NCBI RefSeq assembly: GCF_001816165.1
Contig: NZ_MDZC01000044.1
Location: 1 to 64,000, forward strand
Length of the DNA stretch: 64,000 nt
From: Hymenobacter glacialis
GTDB lineage: Bacteria; Bacteroidota; Bacteroidia; Cytophagales; Hymenobacteraceae
Direction of reading: 5' to 3'
Part shown: piece by piece, positions 56,601 to 64,000 of the stretch
Position numbering within the stretch: the stretch's first letter is position 1
Layout of the letters: each line of letters begins with the position of its first letter
The notes under the pieces: model-generated
Seen by the model: the letters and a program-made list of their open reading frames with translations, nothing else
Databases searched by the model: none
What the model was told of the DNA's origin: nothing
Made by a program: the position numbers and the translations under genes

Positions 56601-58341
56601 GTACGACTACACGGGCACAACGCTGGAGCAGGTGCAGGGCTCGGGGTGGATGCAGACGCACGACCCCGCGCTGGTAGAGGCCGTAAACGCCCGGTATTCC
56701 AGGTGCATTGAAACCGGCGAGCCCTGGGAAGACACCTTTCCCATTCGGGGGGCCGACGGCGAGTACCGCTGGTTCCTGAGCCGGGCCCGGCCCATTCGCG
56801 ACGAGGCCACCGGCAACGTGGTGCGCTGGTTTGGCACCAACACCGACGTGACCGAGCTGCAGCAGCTCCAAACCCGGCTGGAAGCCAGCGAGGAGGAGCT
56901 GCGCATTCAGGCCGAAAGCATTCCGCAGCAGGTGTGGACGGCCCAGCCCGACGGTACCGTGGACTTTTTCAACCACCGCACGGCCGCGTACGTGGGCGAG
57001 CCGATGGAGAAAAACGGGGCGGCGCACTGGCTCAGCTTTGTGCACCCCGACGACCACCTGCTCATGCAGGAGCGCTGGGAACAGGCCATTGCCAGCCAGC
57101 GCTACTACGAGGTCGAGTTCCGCTTCCGGCGCTACGACGGCGAGTACCGCTGGTTTTTGGGGCAGGCCCAGGCCCGCCGCGCGCCCGGCGGCCAGGTAGA
57201 GAAATGGTACGGCACCAGCACCGACGTGCACCAGCAGCGCGTGCTGCAGGAGCAGCTGCTCACGAGCCAGGCCCGGTTCCAGCAGCTGCTCGAAACCCTG
57301 CCGCAAATGGCCTGGACCTCGCGGCCCGATGGCAGCGTGAGCTACTACAACCAGCGCTGGTACGACTTCACGGGCGGCACCTTCGAGCAGCTGCAGGACT
57401 GGGGCTGGGAGCGGTTCATTCACCCCGATGACCTGCCCAACACCCTGCGGCGCTGGCGGCACAGCATCGCCACCGGCGAGTCGTTTGAGGCGGAGCACCG
57501 CTGGCGCGACCTGCAGGGCCAGTACCGCTGGTTTCTGGCCCGCGCCGAGGCCTTGCGCGACACCACCGGCGCCGTGGCGGTGTGGGTGGGCGCCAATACC
57601 GACGTGCACGAGTTCAAGCAGGTGCAGCAGCAGCTGGAGGCCCAGAATGCCCGGCTGATGCGCACCAACGAAGACCTGGACAGCTTCGTGTACACGGCCT
57701 CGCACGACCTCAAGCAACCCATCAACAACATGGCGGGCATTTTTGAGGAGCTCACCCGCACGGCCTACTTCCGCGACCCCGACGCCATCAAGCTCATCGG
57801 CTACTTTGAGCGGGCGCTGGGACAGATTTTCAAGACCATCGACGACCTGAGCGCCATTGTGCAGGGCCAGCGCCAGCAGGCGGAAGTGCCGGCCGAAGAA
57901 GTAGCCCTGGCCCCGCTGGTTGCTGAAGTTATTAGCAGTCTGCAAGACCAGGTAATGCTGTGCGAGGCCGAGTTTCAGCTTGATTTTGCTACCTGCCCGG
58001 TGCTCACCTTCGTGCGCCCCAACCTGCAGAGCCTGTTCTTCAACCTCATCAGCAACTCGCTGAAGTACGCTGCGCCCGACCGCCAAACCCTCATCCGCAT
58101 CAGCTGCAGCCCCGATGTGGTGAGCGGCCGTCCAGTGCTCACCGTGCAGGACAACGGCCTTGGTATCGACCTGGAGCGGTTTGGCCCGCAGCTGTATCAG
58201 CTTTTCCGCCGCTTCCACACGCACGTGGAGGGCACGGGCGTGGGGCTGTACCTTGTGAACCGCATCGTGCAGGGCCACGGCGGCCGGCTGGAAGTGAGCA
58301 GCACCGTGGGCGTAGGCACCACGTTTCAGATTTACCTGTAG
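53677..58341 (+). CDS. Soluble hybrid-free sensor histidine kinase with ten PAS domains
   Basis: 1554 residues with no membrane segment. PAS domains start near residues 10, 154, 288, 418, 553, 686, 821, 945, 1071 and 1201. Two types are seen: numbers 2, 4 and 6 have 'GPDxRFTF...LPEIAEQGxxxxLxxVxxSGxPFxG' features; 3, 5, 7, 8, 9 and 10 are PAS_3/PAC-like with 'YVSPHWYTYTG', 'HPDDR' and 'YRWFLxxAxP' motifs. The transmitter follows: H-box 'FVYTASHDLKQPINNMAG' (His 1343), N-box 'FFNLISNSLKYA', G1 'VQDNGLGID', G2 'GTGVGLYLVNRIV'. There is no receiver domain and no adjacent regulator gene, so the partner is elsewhere. PAS arrays usually sense redox state, light or small ligands; which ones bind cofactors cannot be judged here. 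Confidence 0.93.
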   Translation: MLVSTLLTPDFELLFAALPAPFAALASDGTILALNTAMAALLPPATAASLRGQPADALRAALVASGGVLPAATPWATGLQAAQTGVLRVLPPDWALAPAAGAATFWEATMQPVRAPAPAGHATGELRYLLLRLLNVDEQHRNQALLLAQQQRTQRILDNLPLTISTMEGPDLRFTFLSARARASMGPRVALGRSVAETLPEIAAQGYLQTLENVRDSGQPVFGHEERSEVQDPATGELREQYNSFGYLPLPGEEGTGVLAYGLDVTEQVQARLRNEALQTEARAADQRLRHVTESLPSITFIVDQEGELVYVSPHWYTYTGSQPADLRKEWPERLHPDDRARVWELYQAALRQGTSWRYEVRLRSHDGAYRWFMSQGVPEPLEEAQAAGRSRQWFGSNLDVHELRETQRLLEVKDQQLSQILSHSPALIATVAGPDHRFTFVNAAYSELMSNRARVGQPAAQCLPEVAEQGFVKLLETVYQSGKPFVGRATPIDVQDGPGDRRRRLYLDFSYVPMHDDQGQIVSILAFGVDVTQQVLARQQTEVLQGQVRAADTRLRRQAEVLPIITFTTDATGRTTYMSPQWYAFTGQQPGGPWEEVDAEWADRLHPDDRENAQVQIKDSIDFARLGRVEVRLRGANGQYRWFLTEAVPELNAGGQLRQRYGFMLDVHELRTAQRRLEDKDRQLSQILEQAPAYIATLEGPEHRYTFFNPGYARLLNYRPRLGETVAQALPEIAEQGLIKRLDRVYRTGETYVGQELPIRLQNTARELGPERYYDVTYTALRDSQNQVASVLSFVLDVTDRVHNRQQAEELAAEMRRRDEQVRAITAAMPVFIFNFSPDGHITYTNPYFYEYTGLNPAGPLEEAWDVLTPEDRTRVSEVAMAAMAAGEPWQATFRCRRHDGELRWFQSKSQPYYDADGKLAGFSAATINIHELLERTEELARSRADFAALADNIAQLAWMADATGYIFWYNQQWYDYTGTTLEQVQGSGWMQTHDPALVEAVNARYSRCIETGEPWEDTFPIRGADGEYRWFLSRARPIRDEATGNVVRWFGTNTDVTELQQLQTRLEASEEELRIQAESIPQQVWTAQPDGTVDFFNHRTAAYVGEPMEKNGAAHWLSFVHPDDHLLMQERWEQAIASQRYYEVEFRFRRYDGEYRWFLGQAQARRAPGGQVEKWYGTSTDVHQQRVLQEQLLTSQARFQQLLETLPQMAWTSRPDGSVSYYNQRWYDFTGGTFEQLQDWGWERFIHPDDLPNTLRRWRHSIATGESFEAEHRWRDLQGQYRWFLARAEALRDTTGAVAVWVGANTDVHEFKQVQQQLEAQNARLMRTNEDLDSFVYTASHDLKQPINNMAGIFEELTRTAYFRDPDAIKLIGYFERALGQIFKTIDDLSAIVQGQRQQAEVPAEEVALAPLVAEVISSLQDQVMLCEAEFQLDFATCPVLTFVRPNLQSLFFNLISNSLKYAAPDRQTLIRISCSPDVVSGRPVLTVQDNGLGIDLERFGPQLYQLFRRFHTHVEGTGVGLYLVNRIVQGHGGRLEVSSTVGVGTTFQIYL

Positions 58342-58366
58342 CGCGTTTTTAGATTGCATTAAAAGA

Positions 58367-58387
58367 CCGTCATGCTGAGCATGACGG
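58367..58387. repeat. Collapsed remnant of the long inverted repeat family (copy 6)
   Basis: CCGTCATGCT-G-AGCATGACGG: only the outer ten nt of each arm remain, fused around one G. It lies 25 nt after the kinase stop and contains an ATG in frame with the aminotransferase gene. Confidence 0.75.
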
Positions 58388-58422
58388 CCTGCTTATTCCG
58401 TTTACACTCCACTCCTTTCCGC

Positions 58423-59574
58423 GTGCTCCTTTCCAAACTTCCCGACGTCGGCGTTAGCATTTTTACCCAAATGACCCTGCTGGCGCAGGAAACCGGGGCC
58501 ATCAACCTGGCGCAGGGCTTTCCCGACTACGACCCGCCACAGGAGCTGTTGGAGGCCCTGGCCCGCCACGCCCTCACCCCCGGCCACCACCAGTACGCGC
58601 CCATGCCGGGACTGCCGCGCCTGCGCGAGGCCATTTCCACCCAGGTGGGCCGCCTGCACGCCAATGCCCCAGCACCCGACCCGGCCACGGAAATTACCGT
58701 GACAGCTGGTGCTACCGAGGCGCTGTACGCGGTGCTGGCGGCCGTGGTGCGCCCCGGCGACGAAGTGCTGGTGTTTGAGCCCGCCTATGATTTGTACGGG
58801 CCGGCCATCCGGCTGCAGGGCGGCGTGCCGCGCTACGTGCGCCTGCCCGCCCCGCACTTCCGGCCCGACTGGGACGCCGTGCGCCGGGTGGTGTCGCCCC
58901 GCACCCGCCTGGTGATGATAAACACGCCCCACAACCCCAGCGGCGCCATTTTCACAGCCGACGACTGGAACGAGCTGGCCCGCCTGCTGGCCGGCACCGA
59001 CGCCATGGTGCTGAGCGACGAGGTGTACGAGCACCTCGTGTTTGACGGGGCGCCGCGCCTGAGCGCCCGGCAGCACCCGGAGCTACGGGAGCGCAGCTTC
59101 GTGCTCTCTTCCTTCGGCAAAACTTACCACGCCACCGGCTGGAAGGTGGGCTACTGCATTGCCCCGCCCGCCCTCAGCGCCGAGGTGCGGCGCGTGCACC
59201 AGTTCCTGACCTTTGCCGTGAGCACCCCCACCCAGCACGCCCTGGCCGACGTGCTCACGGCCGATACCACCGATGCCCACGCCCACGGCCTGGCCGGCTT
59301 TTACCAGCAGAAGCGCGACGAGTTTCGCGGCCTGCTGGCCGGCCAGGGCTGGGACCTGCTGCCCGTGCCCGGCGGCTACTTTCAGCTGGCCCGCTACGAT
59401 GCCTTCTCGCCGGCCACCGACCTGGCTTTCGCGCAATTTCTGGCCCGCGAGAAAGGCGTGGCCGTGGTACCGGTTTCCGCCTTCTACCACGACGGATTTG
59501 ATGACGGGCTGATTCGTTTTTGCTTCGCGAAACACGGCGAAACCCTGGCGGCGGCGGCGGCGCGCTTGCGGTAG
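58423..59574 (+). CDS. Methionine aminotransferase (PLP-dependent, class I)
   Basis: About 384 residues from a GTG at 58423. ATGs at 58372 and 58381 are in frame, but they fall in the repeat remnant and add residues before the conserved 'SKLPDVGVSIFTQMTLLAQETGAINLAQGFPDYDPP'. Signatures: 'GATEALYAVLAAVVRPGDEVLVFEPAYDLY', 'TRLVMINTPHNPSGAIF', 'DAMVLSDEVYEHLVFDG' and the PLP lysine in 'VLSSFGKTYHATGWKVGYCIAP'. The close YbdL/kynurenine aminotransferase type uses methionine or other hydrophobic amino acids with keto acid acceptors. The omega-amidase that follows would remove ketoglutaramate, making transamination with glutamine irreversible, as in methionine salvage. Confidence 0.9.
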   Translation: MLLSKLPDVGVSIFTQMTLLAQETGAINLAQGFPDYDPPQELLEALARHALTPGHHQYAPMPGLPRLREAISTQVGRLHANAPAPDPATEITVTAGATEALYAVLAAVVRPGDEVLVFEPAYDLYGPAIRLQGGVPRYVRLPAPHFRPDWDAVRRVVSPRTRLVMINTPHNPSGAIFTADDWNELARLLAGTDAMVLSDEVYEHLVFDGAPRLSARQHPELRERSFVLSSFGKTYHATGWKVGYCIAPPALSAEVRRVHQFLTFAVSTPTQHALADVLTADTTDAHAHGLAGFYQQKRDEFRGLLAGQGWDLLPVPGGYFQLARYDAFSPATDLAFAQFLAREKGVAVVPVSAFYHDGFDDGLIRFCFAKHGETLAAAAARLR

Positions 59575-59604
59575 CCAGTTCTTAACAACGGAATATAAAT
59601 CGTT

Positions 59605-59704
59605 TGTCATCCTGAGCGGAGCGAAGGACCTTATCACGAATGGTATTTTATTGAACGAGCGTAGTTCAGGAGCGATAAGGTCCTTCGCTCCGCTCAGGAT
59701 GACA
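59605..59704. repeat. Long inverted repeat, stop-codon-associated family (copy 7, variant)
   Basis: Perfect 31-nt arms (59605-59635, 59674-59704) starting TGTCATCCTGAGCGGAGCGA, with a 38-nt centre. It lies 30 nt after the aminotransferase stop and 18 nt before the omega-amidase start. Arm sequence differs from copy 1 but the start and core (TCATCCTGAGC) are alike. Confidence 0.9.
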
Positions 59705-59722
59705 GACAGCCCCAAATCTCCC

Positions 59723-60508
59723 ATGTCCGACTTCACCGTATCCTTCATCCAGACGGAGCTGCACTGGCACGATGCCGCCGCCAACCGCGCCGCTTTTGCG
59801 CAGCAACTGGCGCAGCTCGCCGGGCCGACTGACCTCATCGTATTGCCCGAGATGTTCACCACCGGCTTCAGCATGGAAGCCGCCGCGCAAGCCGAAACCA
59901 TGGACGGCCCCACCGTGGCGTGGCTGCGCGCCCAAGCCGCCGCTCACAATGCCGTGGTCACCGGCAGCGTCATCATTCAGGAAAACGGCCACTACCACAA
60001 CCGCCTGCTGTGGGTGCGCCCCGATGGCAGCCTGAGCAGCTACGACAAGCGCCACCTCTTCACGCTGGCCGGCGAGCAGCACGTGTACACCCCCGGCAGC
60101 GCCCGCCTGGTGGAGGAATGGCGCGGCTGGCGCATCTGCCCGCTGGTGTGTTACGACCTGCGCTTTCCCGTCTGGAGCCGCAACCAGCCCGTAGCGCCCT
60201 ACGACCTGCTGCTGTACGTAGCCAACTGGCCCGCCGTGCGCCGCATGGCCTGGATGACCTTGCTCCGTGCCCGCGCCATCGAAAACGTGGCCTGCGCCCT
60301 GGGAGTCAACCGCATTGGCCGCGACGCTCTGGGGCATGACTATGCCGGCGACTCGGCCCTTATTGATGCGCGCGGCAATTATTTAGTGGAAGCCGCTGAC
60401 CAACCAGGTGTGTTCACTCATATCCTACGCCGAGACGAATTGGAAGACTTTCGGGCCAAGTTTGCAGCCCTGAATGACGGCGACGCTTTTGACTTGATTG
60501 GTGCATAG
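59723..60508 (+). CDS. Omega-amidase, YafV-type nitrilase family
   Basis: 261 residues from the ATG at 59723; the frame extends upstream only through the repeat. The nitrilase triad is Glu 43 ('DLIVLPEMFTTGFSM'), Lys 109 ('SSYDKRHLFTLAGE') and Cys 143 ('ICPLVCYDLRFPVWSRN'). 'LLYVANWPAVRRMAWMTLLRARAIENVACALGVNRIGRDALGHDYAGDSALID' completes the family pattern. It hydrolyses alpha-ketoglutaramate or alpha-ketosuccinamate to the keto acid plus ammonia. Next to a methionine-type aminotransferase this forms the glutamine transaminase / omega-amidase couple. Confidence 0.93.
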   Translation: MSDFTVSFIQTELHWHDAAANRAAFAQQLAQLAGPTDLIVLPEMFTTGFSMEAAAQAETMDGPTVAWLRAQAAAHNAVVTGSVIIQENGHYHNRLLWVRPDGSLSSYDKRHLFTLAGEQHVYTPGSARLVEEWRGWRICPLVCYDLRFPVWSRNQPVAPYDLLLYVANWPAVRRMAWMTLLRARAIENVACALGVNRIGRDALGHDYAGDSALIDARGNYLVEAADQPGVFTHILRRDELEDFRAKFAALNDGDAFDLIGA

Positions 60509-60688
60509 GCGTCTTTCTGGTCACTTCCGCTGGCAGCATGTTCACCTAGCGAACCAGGCCATCAGATTACCTAGTGGCGTGAGAAATCATAAAATCGAAA
60601 AATTCATCAGATTGAACGTATAGAATATCTACCGTTTTCCTGAACAGGTTTGGGCGGCTTATCTAGAAGACACTCACCGTATCTTCAT

Positions 60689-60895
60689 TAGGCGGAGCCC
60701 ATCTCTGACTTGCCCTCAAAAAGCAGCGAGCACCACGACAATGGTTAGGAAAATAAAGAACGCGAAGGCGTTGTACATGAAATCGTCCTGCAGCAAGCTG
60801 GCATAGGACTTTTTGCCGCCGTGCAACACCCAGCGAATGCCGACTCCCGGGTAGGAAAACAACACCTCTATCACTAGTTCAACGAGGGTATCCAT
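60689..60895 (-). CDS. Small membrane protein
   Basis: 68 codons. The N-terminal half is amphipathic (DTLVELVIEVLFSYPGVGIRWVLHGGKK). Then 'SYASLLQDDFMYNAFAFFIFLTIVVVLAAF' gives one clear transmembrane helix, and a short polar tail follows. The composition is convincing for a real small protein and the codon use is normal, but I do not recognise a family. About 180 bp on its left side and 245 bp on its right side hold nothing recognisable. Confidence 0.55.
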
Positions 60896-61141
60896 TACGG
60901 TGAAGGCTTTTGGTTTGTGCGGCCTTTCAGGCCCCGTCGCCTTTGGCCGGGCAGTTCGAAGGTAAGGCAGGGGTCACATTCCAAACCACGAAAGAATTTA
61001 ACGCTCCTTCAACTGAACGGCACGCGTTCAACGAAGTACCATTTAACTAGAGTTGCCGCAGAGTACTGTTAAGGTTGGCCCACGGAACGGGAAGCGTTGC
61101 GTTTTCCGCCCAAGCACGGGACGCCGAGCACAGACGAGTCG

Positions 61142-61357
61142 CTAGGAAATCCCTCGCTTCCGTTGCTTTTCTGCACGCCTGCTCCTTCCCATCCATGCCC
61201 CGATGAGCGCTAGCAACCCAACGTTGGTCAGGGCAGCCACTGCAAAAAACCGGTCTGTTTCGGCAGGAATATTGTGTCCACTCCCATGATACAGGAGCCA
61301 AAGGAGTCCCAAACACACCAGAGAGAGGCATAAAAGCCCTAACAAGAAATACCTCAT
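61142..61357 (-). CDS. Small two-helix membrane protein
   Basis: 71 residues. Helix 1 'FLLGLLCLSLVCLGLLWLLY', a short polar loop (HGSGHNIPAETDR), helix 2 'FAVAALTNVGLLALIGAWMG', then a strongly basic tail (RSRRAEKQRKRG) that should lie in the cytosol. Function unknown. The overlapping frame at 61047-61331 on the same strand lacks such features and is taken as a shadow. Confidence 0.65.
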   Translation of the reverse strand: MRYFLLGLLCLSLVCLGLLWLLYHGSGHNIPAETDRFFAVAALTNVGLLALIGAWMGRSRRAEKQRKRGIS

Positions 61358-61538
61358 CCCGTCTTTTGCTTTTTAGGTAAATAAATCCTCCTTTCCTTAA
61401 ACTATTGACGTGGCCTGTACGTGATGCAACAATTTAGCATTCCTGATGCGCTAGGAGTTTGGAGAACTCGTTCACCTTTCAAAGTTTAAGAAACTCAATT
61501 GAAGTATGAGTTTAGTGAACACCCCTCATGTTCATTTA

Positions 61539-63833
61539 TCATTGCACCAACAGCCGCTGCACCGCAGCAGAGCCATCTGCTCCCTGGGCCCGTACCAAGT
61601 ACACGCCGGAAGCTAGGCCATTCAAATCAAGGTTTTGGCGCCGCTGAGCAATAGCTGTCGTTCGCACTACGCGGCCAGACAAGTCGAGCACGCTTATGCG
61701 CGTGGGTTTGGCTGTTTCGACGGTAACCGTGGCCGTGGCAGGGTTTGGATAGATGCTTAAGGCCAAAGCACGGGCGGCGGGGGTTTGGGCAGCCGTGACG
61801 GTGCGGTTGCGGGTGCTGTAGGTGAGGATGCCGCCGGCCTGGGTGCCGATGAACAGCTCCGGAGCACCGTCGCCGTTCACATCGGCTGTGGCCAGGGCCG
61901 TGTGCGAGGCGTTTTCCCGGCCCAGCTGGGTGGTTTCATACTGGCCGCTGAGGGGGTTGTAGAGTATGTCGGTGCGCTCCGCGAAAATATTGGTCTGGGC
62001 GCGGTAATTGGAGAAGAAGCGCAGCAGGCCGCTGGCATCGGCGGTGAGCAGGTCGGGCTGGCCGTCGCCGTCCACATCGGCCACGCTGGCGCTCAGGTTG
62101 AATGGGCGCCCGCCCGTCGCCGTGCGAATGCGCCCAAAATCGTTGTCGACCAGCACAAACGCGTTGTCCAGCGTACCGCTGCCTCGGTTGCGGAAGTAGC
62201 GCAGGCTCATGCCGGGCTCGCGGGTTTCGTTGGTGCCGATGAGCAGGTCGACGTAACCGTCGTTGTCCACATCGGTGAAGGTGGGCATGTCGCCGCGGGC
62301 GTAGGGCAGCACGCCGGTAGTGGTGGCGCCCTGGGGATTCAGGCTCACCGCATTCGCCGCGTTGAAAGCTACTTGCTGGCCGGCTGCGGCCGTGTTCAGA
62401 ATGTAATAGATGGCGTTGGTGGTCTTGTTCCAAGCGGCGTAGGCCAGGTCCAGCGCACCGTCGCGGTTCAGGTCCACCAGTACGGGCTTCAGGCCCTCCA
62501 GCCCCCTGGCCGACAGCCCCAGGTAGTCATCGGTCACGAAGCGAAAGACCGGCCGGGTGCGGGTGCCCACGTTGCGGTAGTAGGTGAGCGTGGCCCGGTA
62601 TACGTTGCCCACGCGGTCGGCATGGTTACCAATGAGCAGGTCGGGCAGGCCGTCGCCGTCGAGGTCGCCGAGGGCGGGCGCGGCGCCTTCGCTCACGTCT
62701 ATCATGTCGTTTTGCAGGAAGCCGGCCGGGCGGTAGGCGAAGGCCGGCGCGCCACTGGGGGCGGTGTTCTCAAACAGCTGCACGTGGTTGCGCAGGCTCA
62801 CCTGGTCGGCAATGTTGTTGAGCATGTTGGGGGCCACCACCAGGTCGGGGCGGCCGTCGAAATTGGCATCAATGGAATAGCCGGCCGGAAAAACTGGCAC
62901 CCGCACCGGCGTGGCCGCCGATGGAAAGCTCGCGCTGATGCCCGCCTGCGTGAGCACCGGCGCGGCGGCCGTGCCCTGGTTGAGCAGGCTCACCAGCTCG
63001 GGGCAGTTGTCGCGGCCGTCCAACAGGTCCTGGTCGCCATCGCCGTCCAGGTCGAGGAGCAGCAGGCTGTGGCCGCCGGTGTGCGCGGGCCGGGCCGCGA
63101 AGCACGGCTGGTTGTTGAACATGTAGCTGGCGCAGCCGCCGCAGGCCTGCAGCTTGCCCCAGTTGTCGGTAGCAATGCTGAAGGTGAGGGCACCGCCGCA
63201 GGTGCCCGGGCTGGTGTTGAGGTAAAGCTCGATGAACGACGCGCTGATGAAGTCGTAGGTCATGATGTCGAGCTTGCCGTCGCCGTTCACGTCCTGAATG
63301 GCCGGCAGGTTGTAGCCGCCCACCGTGAGGTTGGCCGTACCGGCAAACGAGCCGGAAAACCGAATTTGATTGGTAGCGAGCTGAAAGCTGGGCCGGCCAT
63401 TGACCAGCACATTGCGAAACACCCGGATTTCACCCCCGTTTATATAGGTAAACAAGTCGGCGCGGCCGTCGCAGTCGTAGTCGCGCAACAGCGCCCAGCC
63501 CTGCAGGTCATTCGGGAAAACAGACTCGTACTCCGGGGCGTACTGCCAGCGGCGGCCGGCAGCAGTGCCCGGCGCGGCCACGCTGAGGAAGGTGTACACG
63601 CGGCTGCTTTCGTGGTCGAAGGCAAACAGGTCGTTCTGCCCGTCGTTGTTCAGGTCAATAGCACTGAACTGGGGCGTGTTGAAGCCCCCGGCCCACGCGT
63701 GCCGGAGCGTATCGACGCCCTGCACCACCTGGGCTACCGAGCGGTACTCAAACCCAAAGCCGGGGCCCGACTGCGCTTTTGCTTCCCCGGAAAACACCGC
63801 CAGCACCAACAACAACAGGATAAAACGAGTCAT
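61539..63833 (-). CDS. Secreted FG-GAP/VCBS-repeat protein with T9SS sorting domain
   Basis: 764 residues from the ATG at 63833, giving a signal peptide (RFILLLLVLAVFSGEAKAQ). The body carries many FG-GAP/VCBS-type repeats with Ca-binding-like 'D-x-N-x-D-G-x-x-D' loops ('IDLNNDGQNDLFAFD', 'DYDCDGRADLFTY', 'VNGDGKLDIMTYD', 'DLDGDGDQDLLDG', 'DLDGDGLPDLLIG', 'DVDGDGQPDLLTAD', 'DVNGDGAPELFIG'), predicting a beta-propeller. The last 75 residues are a type A T9SS C-terminal domain ('LSIYPNPATATVTVE', 'VLDLSGRVVRT', 'LNGLASGVYLVRAQG', terminal 'AVQRLLVQ'). It should be exported by the type IX system and attached to or released from the cell surface. No por/gld genes are within the window. Confidence 0.93.
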   Translation of the reverse strand: MTRFILLLLVLAVFSGEAKAQSGPGFGFEYRSVAQVVQGVDTLRHAWAGGFNTPQFSAIDLNNDGQNDLFAFDHESSRVYTFLSVAAPGTAAGRRWQYAPEYESVFPNDLQGWALLRDYDCDGRADLFTYINGGEIRVFRNVLVNGRPSFQLATNQIRFSGSFAGTANLTVGGYNLPAIQDVNGDGKLDIMTYDFISASFIELYLNTSPGTCGGALTFSIATDNWGKLQACGGCASYMFNNQPCFAARPAHTGGHSLLLLDLDGDGDQDLLDGRDNCPELVSLLNQGTAAAPVLTQAGISASFPSAATPVRVPVFPAGYSIDANFDGRPDLVVAPNMLNNIADQVSLRNHVQLFENTAPSGAPAFAYRPAGFLQNDMIDVSEGAAPALGDLDGDGLPDLLIGNHADRVGNVYRATLTYYRNVGTRTRPVFRFVTDDYLGLSARGLEGLKPVLVDLNRDGALDLAYAAWNKTTNAIYYILNTAAAGQQVAFNAANAVSLNPQGATTTGVLPYARGDMPTFTDVDNDGYVDLLIGTNETREPGMSLRYFRNRGSGTLDNAFVLVDNDFGRIRTATGGRPFNLSASVADVDGDGQPDLLTADASGLLRFFSNYRAQTNIFAERTDILYNPLSGQYETTQLGRENASHTALATADVNGDGAPELFIGTQAGGILTYSTRNRTVTAAQTPAARALALSIYPNPATATVTVETAKPTRISVLDLSGRVVRTTAIAQRRQNLDLNGLASGVYLVRAQGADGSAAVQRLLVQ

Positions 63834-63893
63834 AAGCGCGCAGGAATAATGTGATTTAAGCCGGGTATTGAAAATGGGCTCAAAAATCAAGCC

Positions 63894-63901
63894 CACCTTT
63901 G
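63894..63901 (+). promoter_or_regulatory. Candidate -7 box (CACCTTTG) for the murF-like gene
   Basis: One mismatch to TAnnTTTG, 42 nt before the ATG. A short inverted repeat TGGGCT/AGCCCA overlaps its left side. Confidence 0.3.
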
Positions 63902-63943
63902 CAACAAATTAAACCCGGTTTGCTCCTCCCGTTCCACTAATCT

Positions 63944-64000
63944 ATGTTGCTCTACGCCCATTACCTGGCCGCTGGCGGCCACGTCAGCACCGATTCGCGT
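63944..64000 (+). CDS. murF: Probable UDP-N-acetylmuramoyl-tripeptide--D-alanyl-D-alanine ligase, first 19 codons
   Basis: Only 19 codons are in the window: LLYAHYLAAGGHVSTDSR after the ATG. MurF proteins of Bacteroidota begin with a short helix followed by a V-S-T-D-[ST]-R motif at about this distance, which binds the UDP part of the substrate. The match is short, so MurE-type Mur ligases remain possible. Confidence 0.5.
   Translation, partial: MLLYAHYLAAGGHVSTDSR

Noticed and set aside
55948..58359. 803-codon minus-strand open frame opposite the ten-PAS kinase
   Set aside because: Repetitive only because the PAS repeats beneath it are; no recognisable domain.
61785..63854. 689-codon plus-strand open frame opposite the FG-GAP protein
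   Set aside because: Shadow of DxDGDG repeat codons; composition is Val/Ala/Gly/His-rich without any known fold.

Overview
The window reads as a chromosomal segment of a Hymenobacter-like bacterium (Bacteroidota, Cytophagales). Clues are the GC-rich coding sequence, a type IX secretion C-terminal sorting domain, an exosortase X / PID-CTERM pair, two DUF6089 barrels in a uppS-bamA-ompH cluster, TonB/PstS/TPR gene order, TAnnTTTG-type -7 boxes, and the near absence of Shine-Dalgarno sequences. This assignment is inferred from gene content, not from a marker-gene search.

Layout. 1-4.1 kb: the end of a tonB gene, then a small membrane protein, a PstS-like lipoprotein and a TPR protein. 4.1-17.7 kb, almost all on the minus strand: rluD-type pseudouridine synthase, two OmpH/Skp chaperones, bamA, uppS, two DUF6089 barrels, NAD kinase, a TamA/BamA-like barrel, a CBS protein, an alpha/beta hydrolase, a glutamine amidotransferase (trpG/pabA), CvpA and YqeY. 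This is largely an envelope-biogenesis neighbourhood. 17.9-22.7 kb: pdxJ, mnmH, a MoxR ATPase and a compact exosortase system (PID-CTERM mini-protein, XrtX, associated membrane protein). 22.7-23.5 kb: tRNA-Leu(UAA), an HNH endonuclease gene and tRNA-Gly(GCC). 23.5-36 kb: mutS, a SpoU methyltransferase and a mixed housekeeping/accessory set (J-domain membrane protein, TerC, YajQ, GNAT, Mpo1-like, thioesterase, S9 peptidase, NYN-CSD protein, DUF457 protein). 36-42.6 kb: mfd, DUF6624, elaA, a DsbA/FrnE-type oxidoreductase and an aldo/keto reductase. 42.7-47.4 kb: a TonB-dependent-type receptor divergent from a LytS/LytTR two-component system. 47.7-53 kb: an RsbQ-like hydrolase, a large HExxH/beta-propeller/barrel protein, a YceI protein and a hypothetical protein. 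53.6-58.3 kb: a soluble histidine kinase with ten PAS domains. 58.4-60.5 kb: methionine aminotransferase plus omega-amidase. The window ends with two small membrane proteins, a T9SS-secreted FG-GAP protein and the first codons of a probable murF.

The most striking non-coding structure is: (i) a symmetric four-box array with exact 21-bp phasing between the receptor gene and its LytTR system; (ii) two REPIN-like elements of 142-143 bp abutting start codons of mutS, a SpoU gene and a DUF457 gene; (iii) seven long inverted repeats of a second family, nearly always just after stop codons; (iv) a strong terminator-like hairpin inside the signal-peptide codons of a DUF6089 gene; (v) a 27-bp near-perfect palindrome at the yceI promoter.
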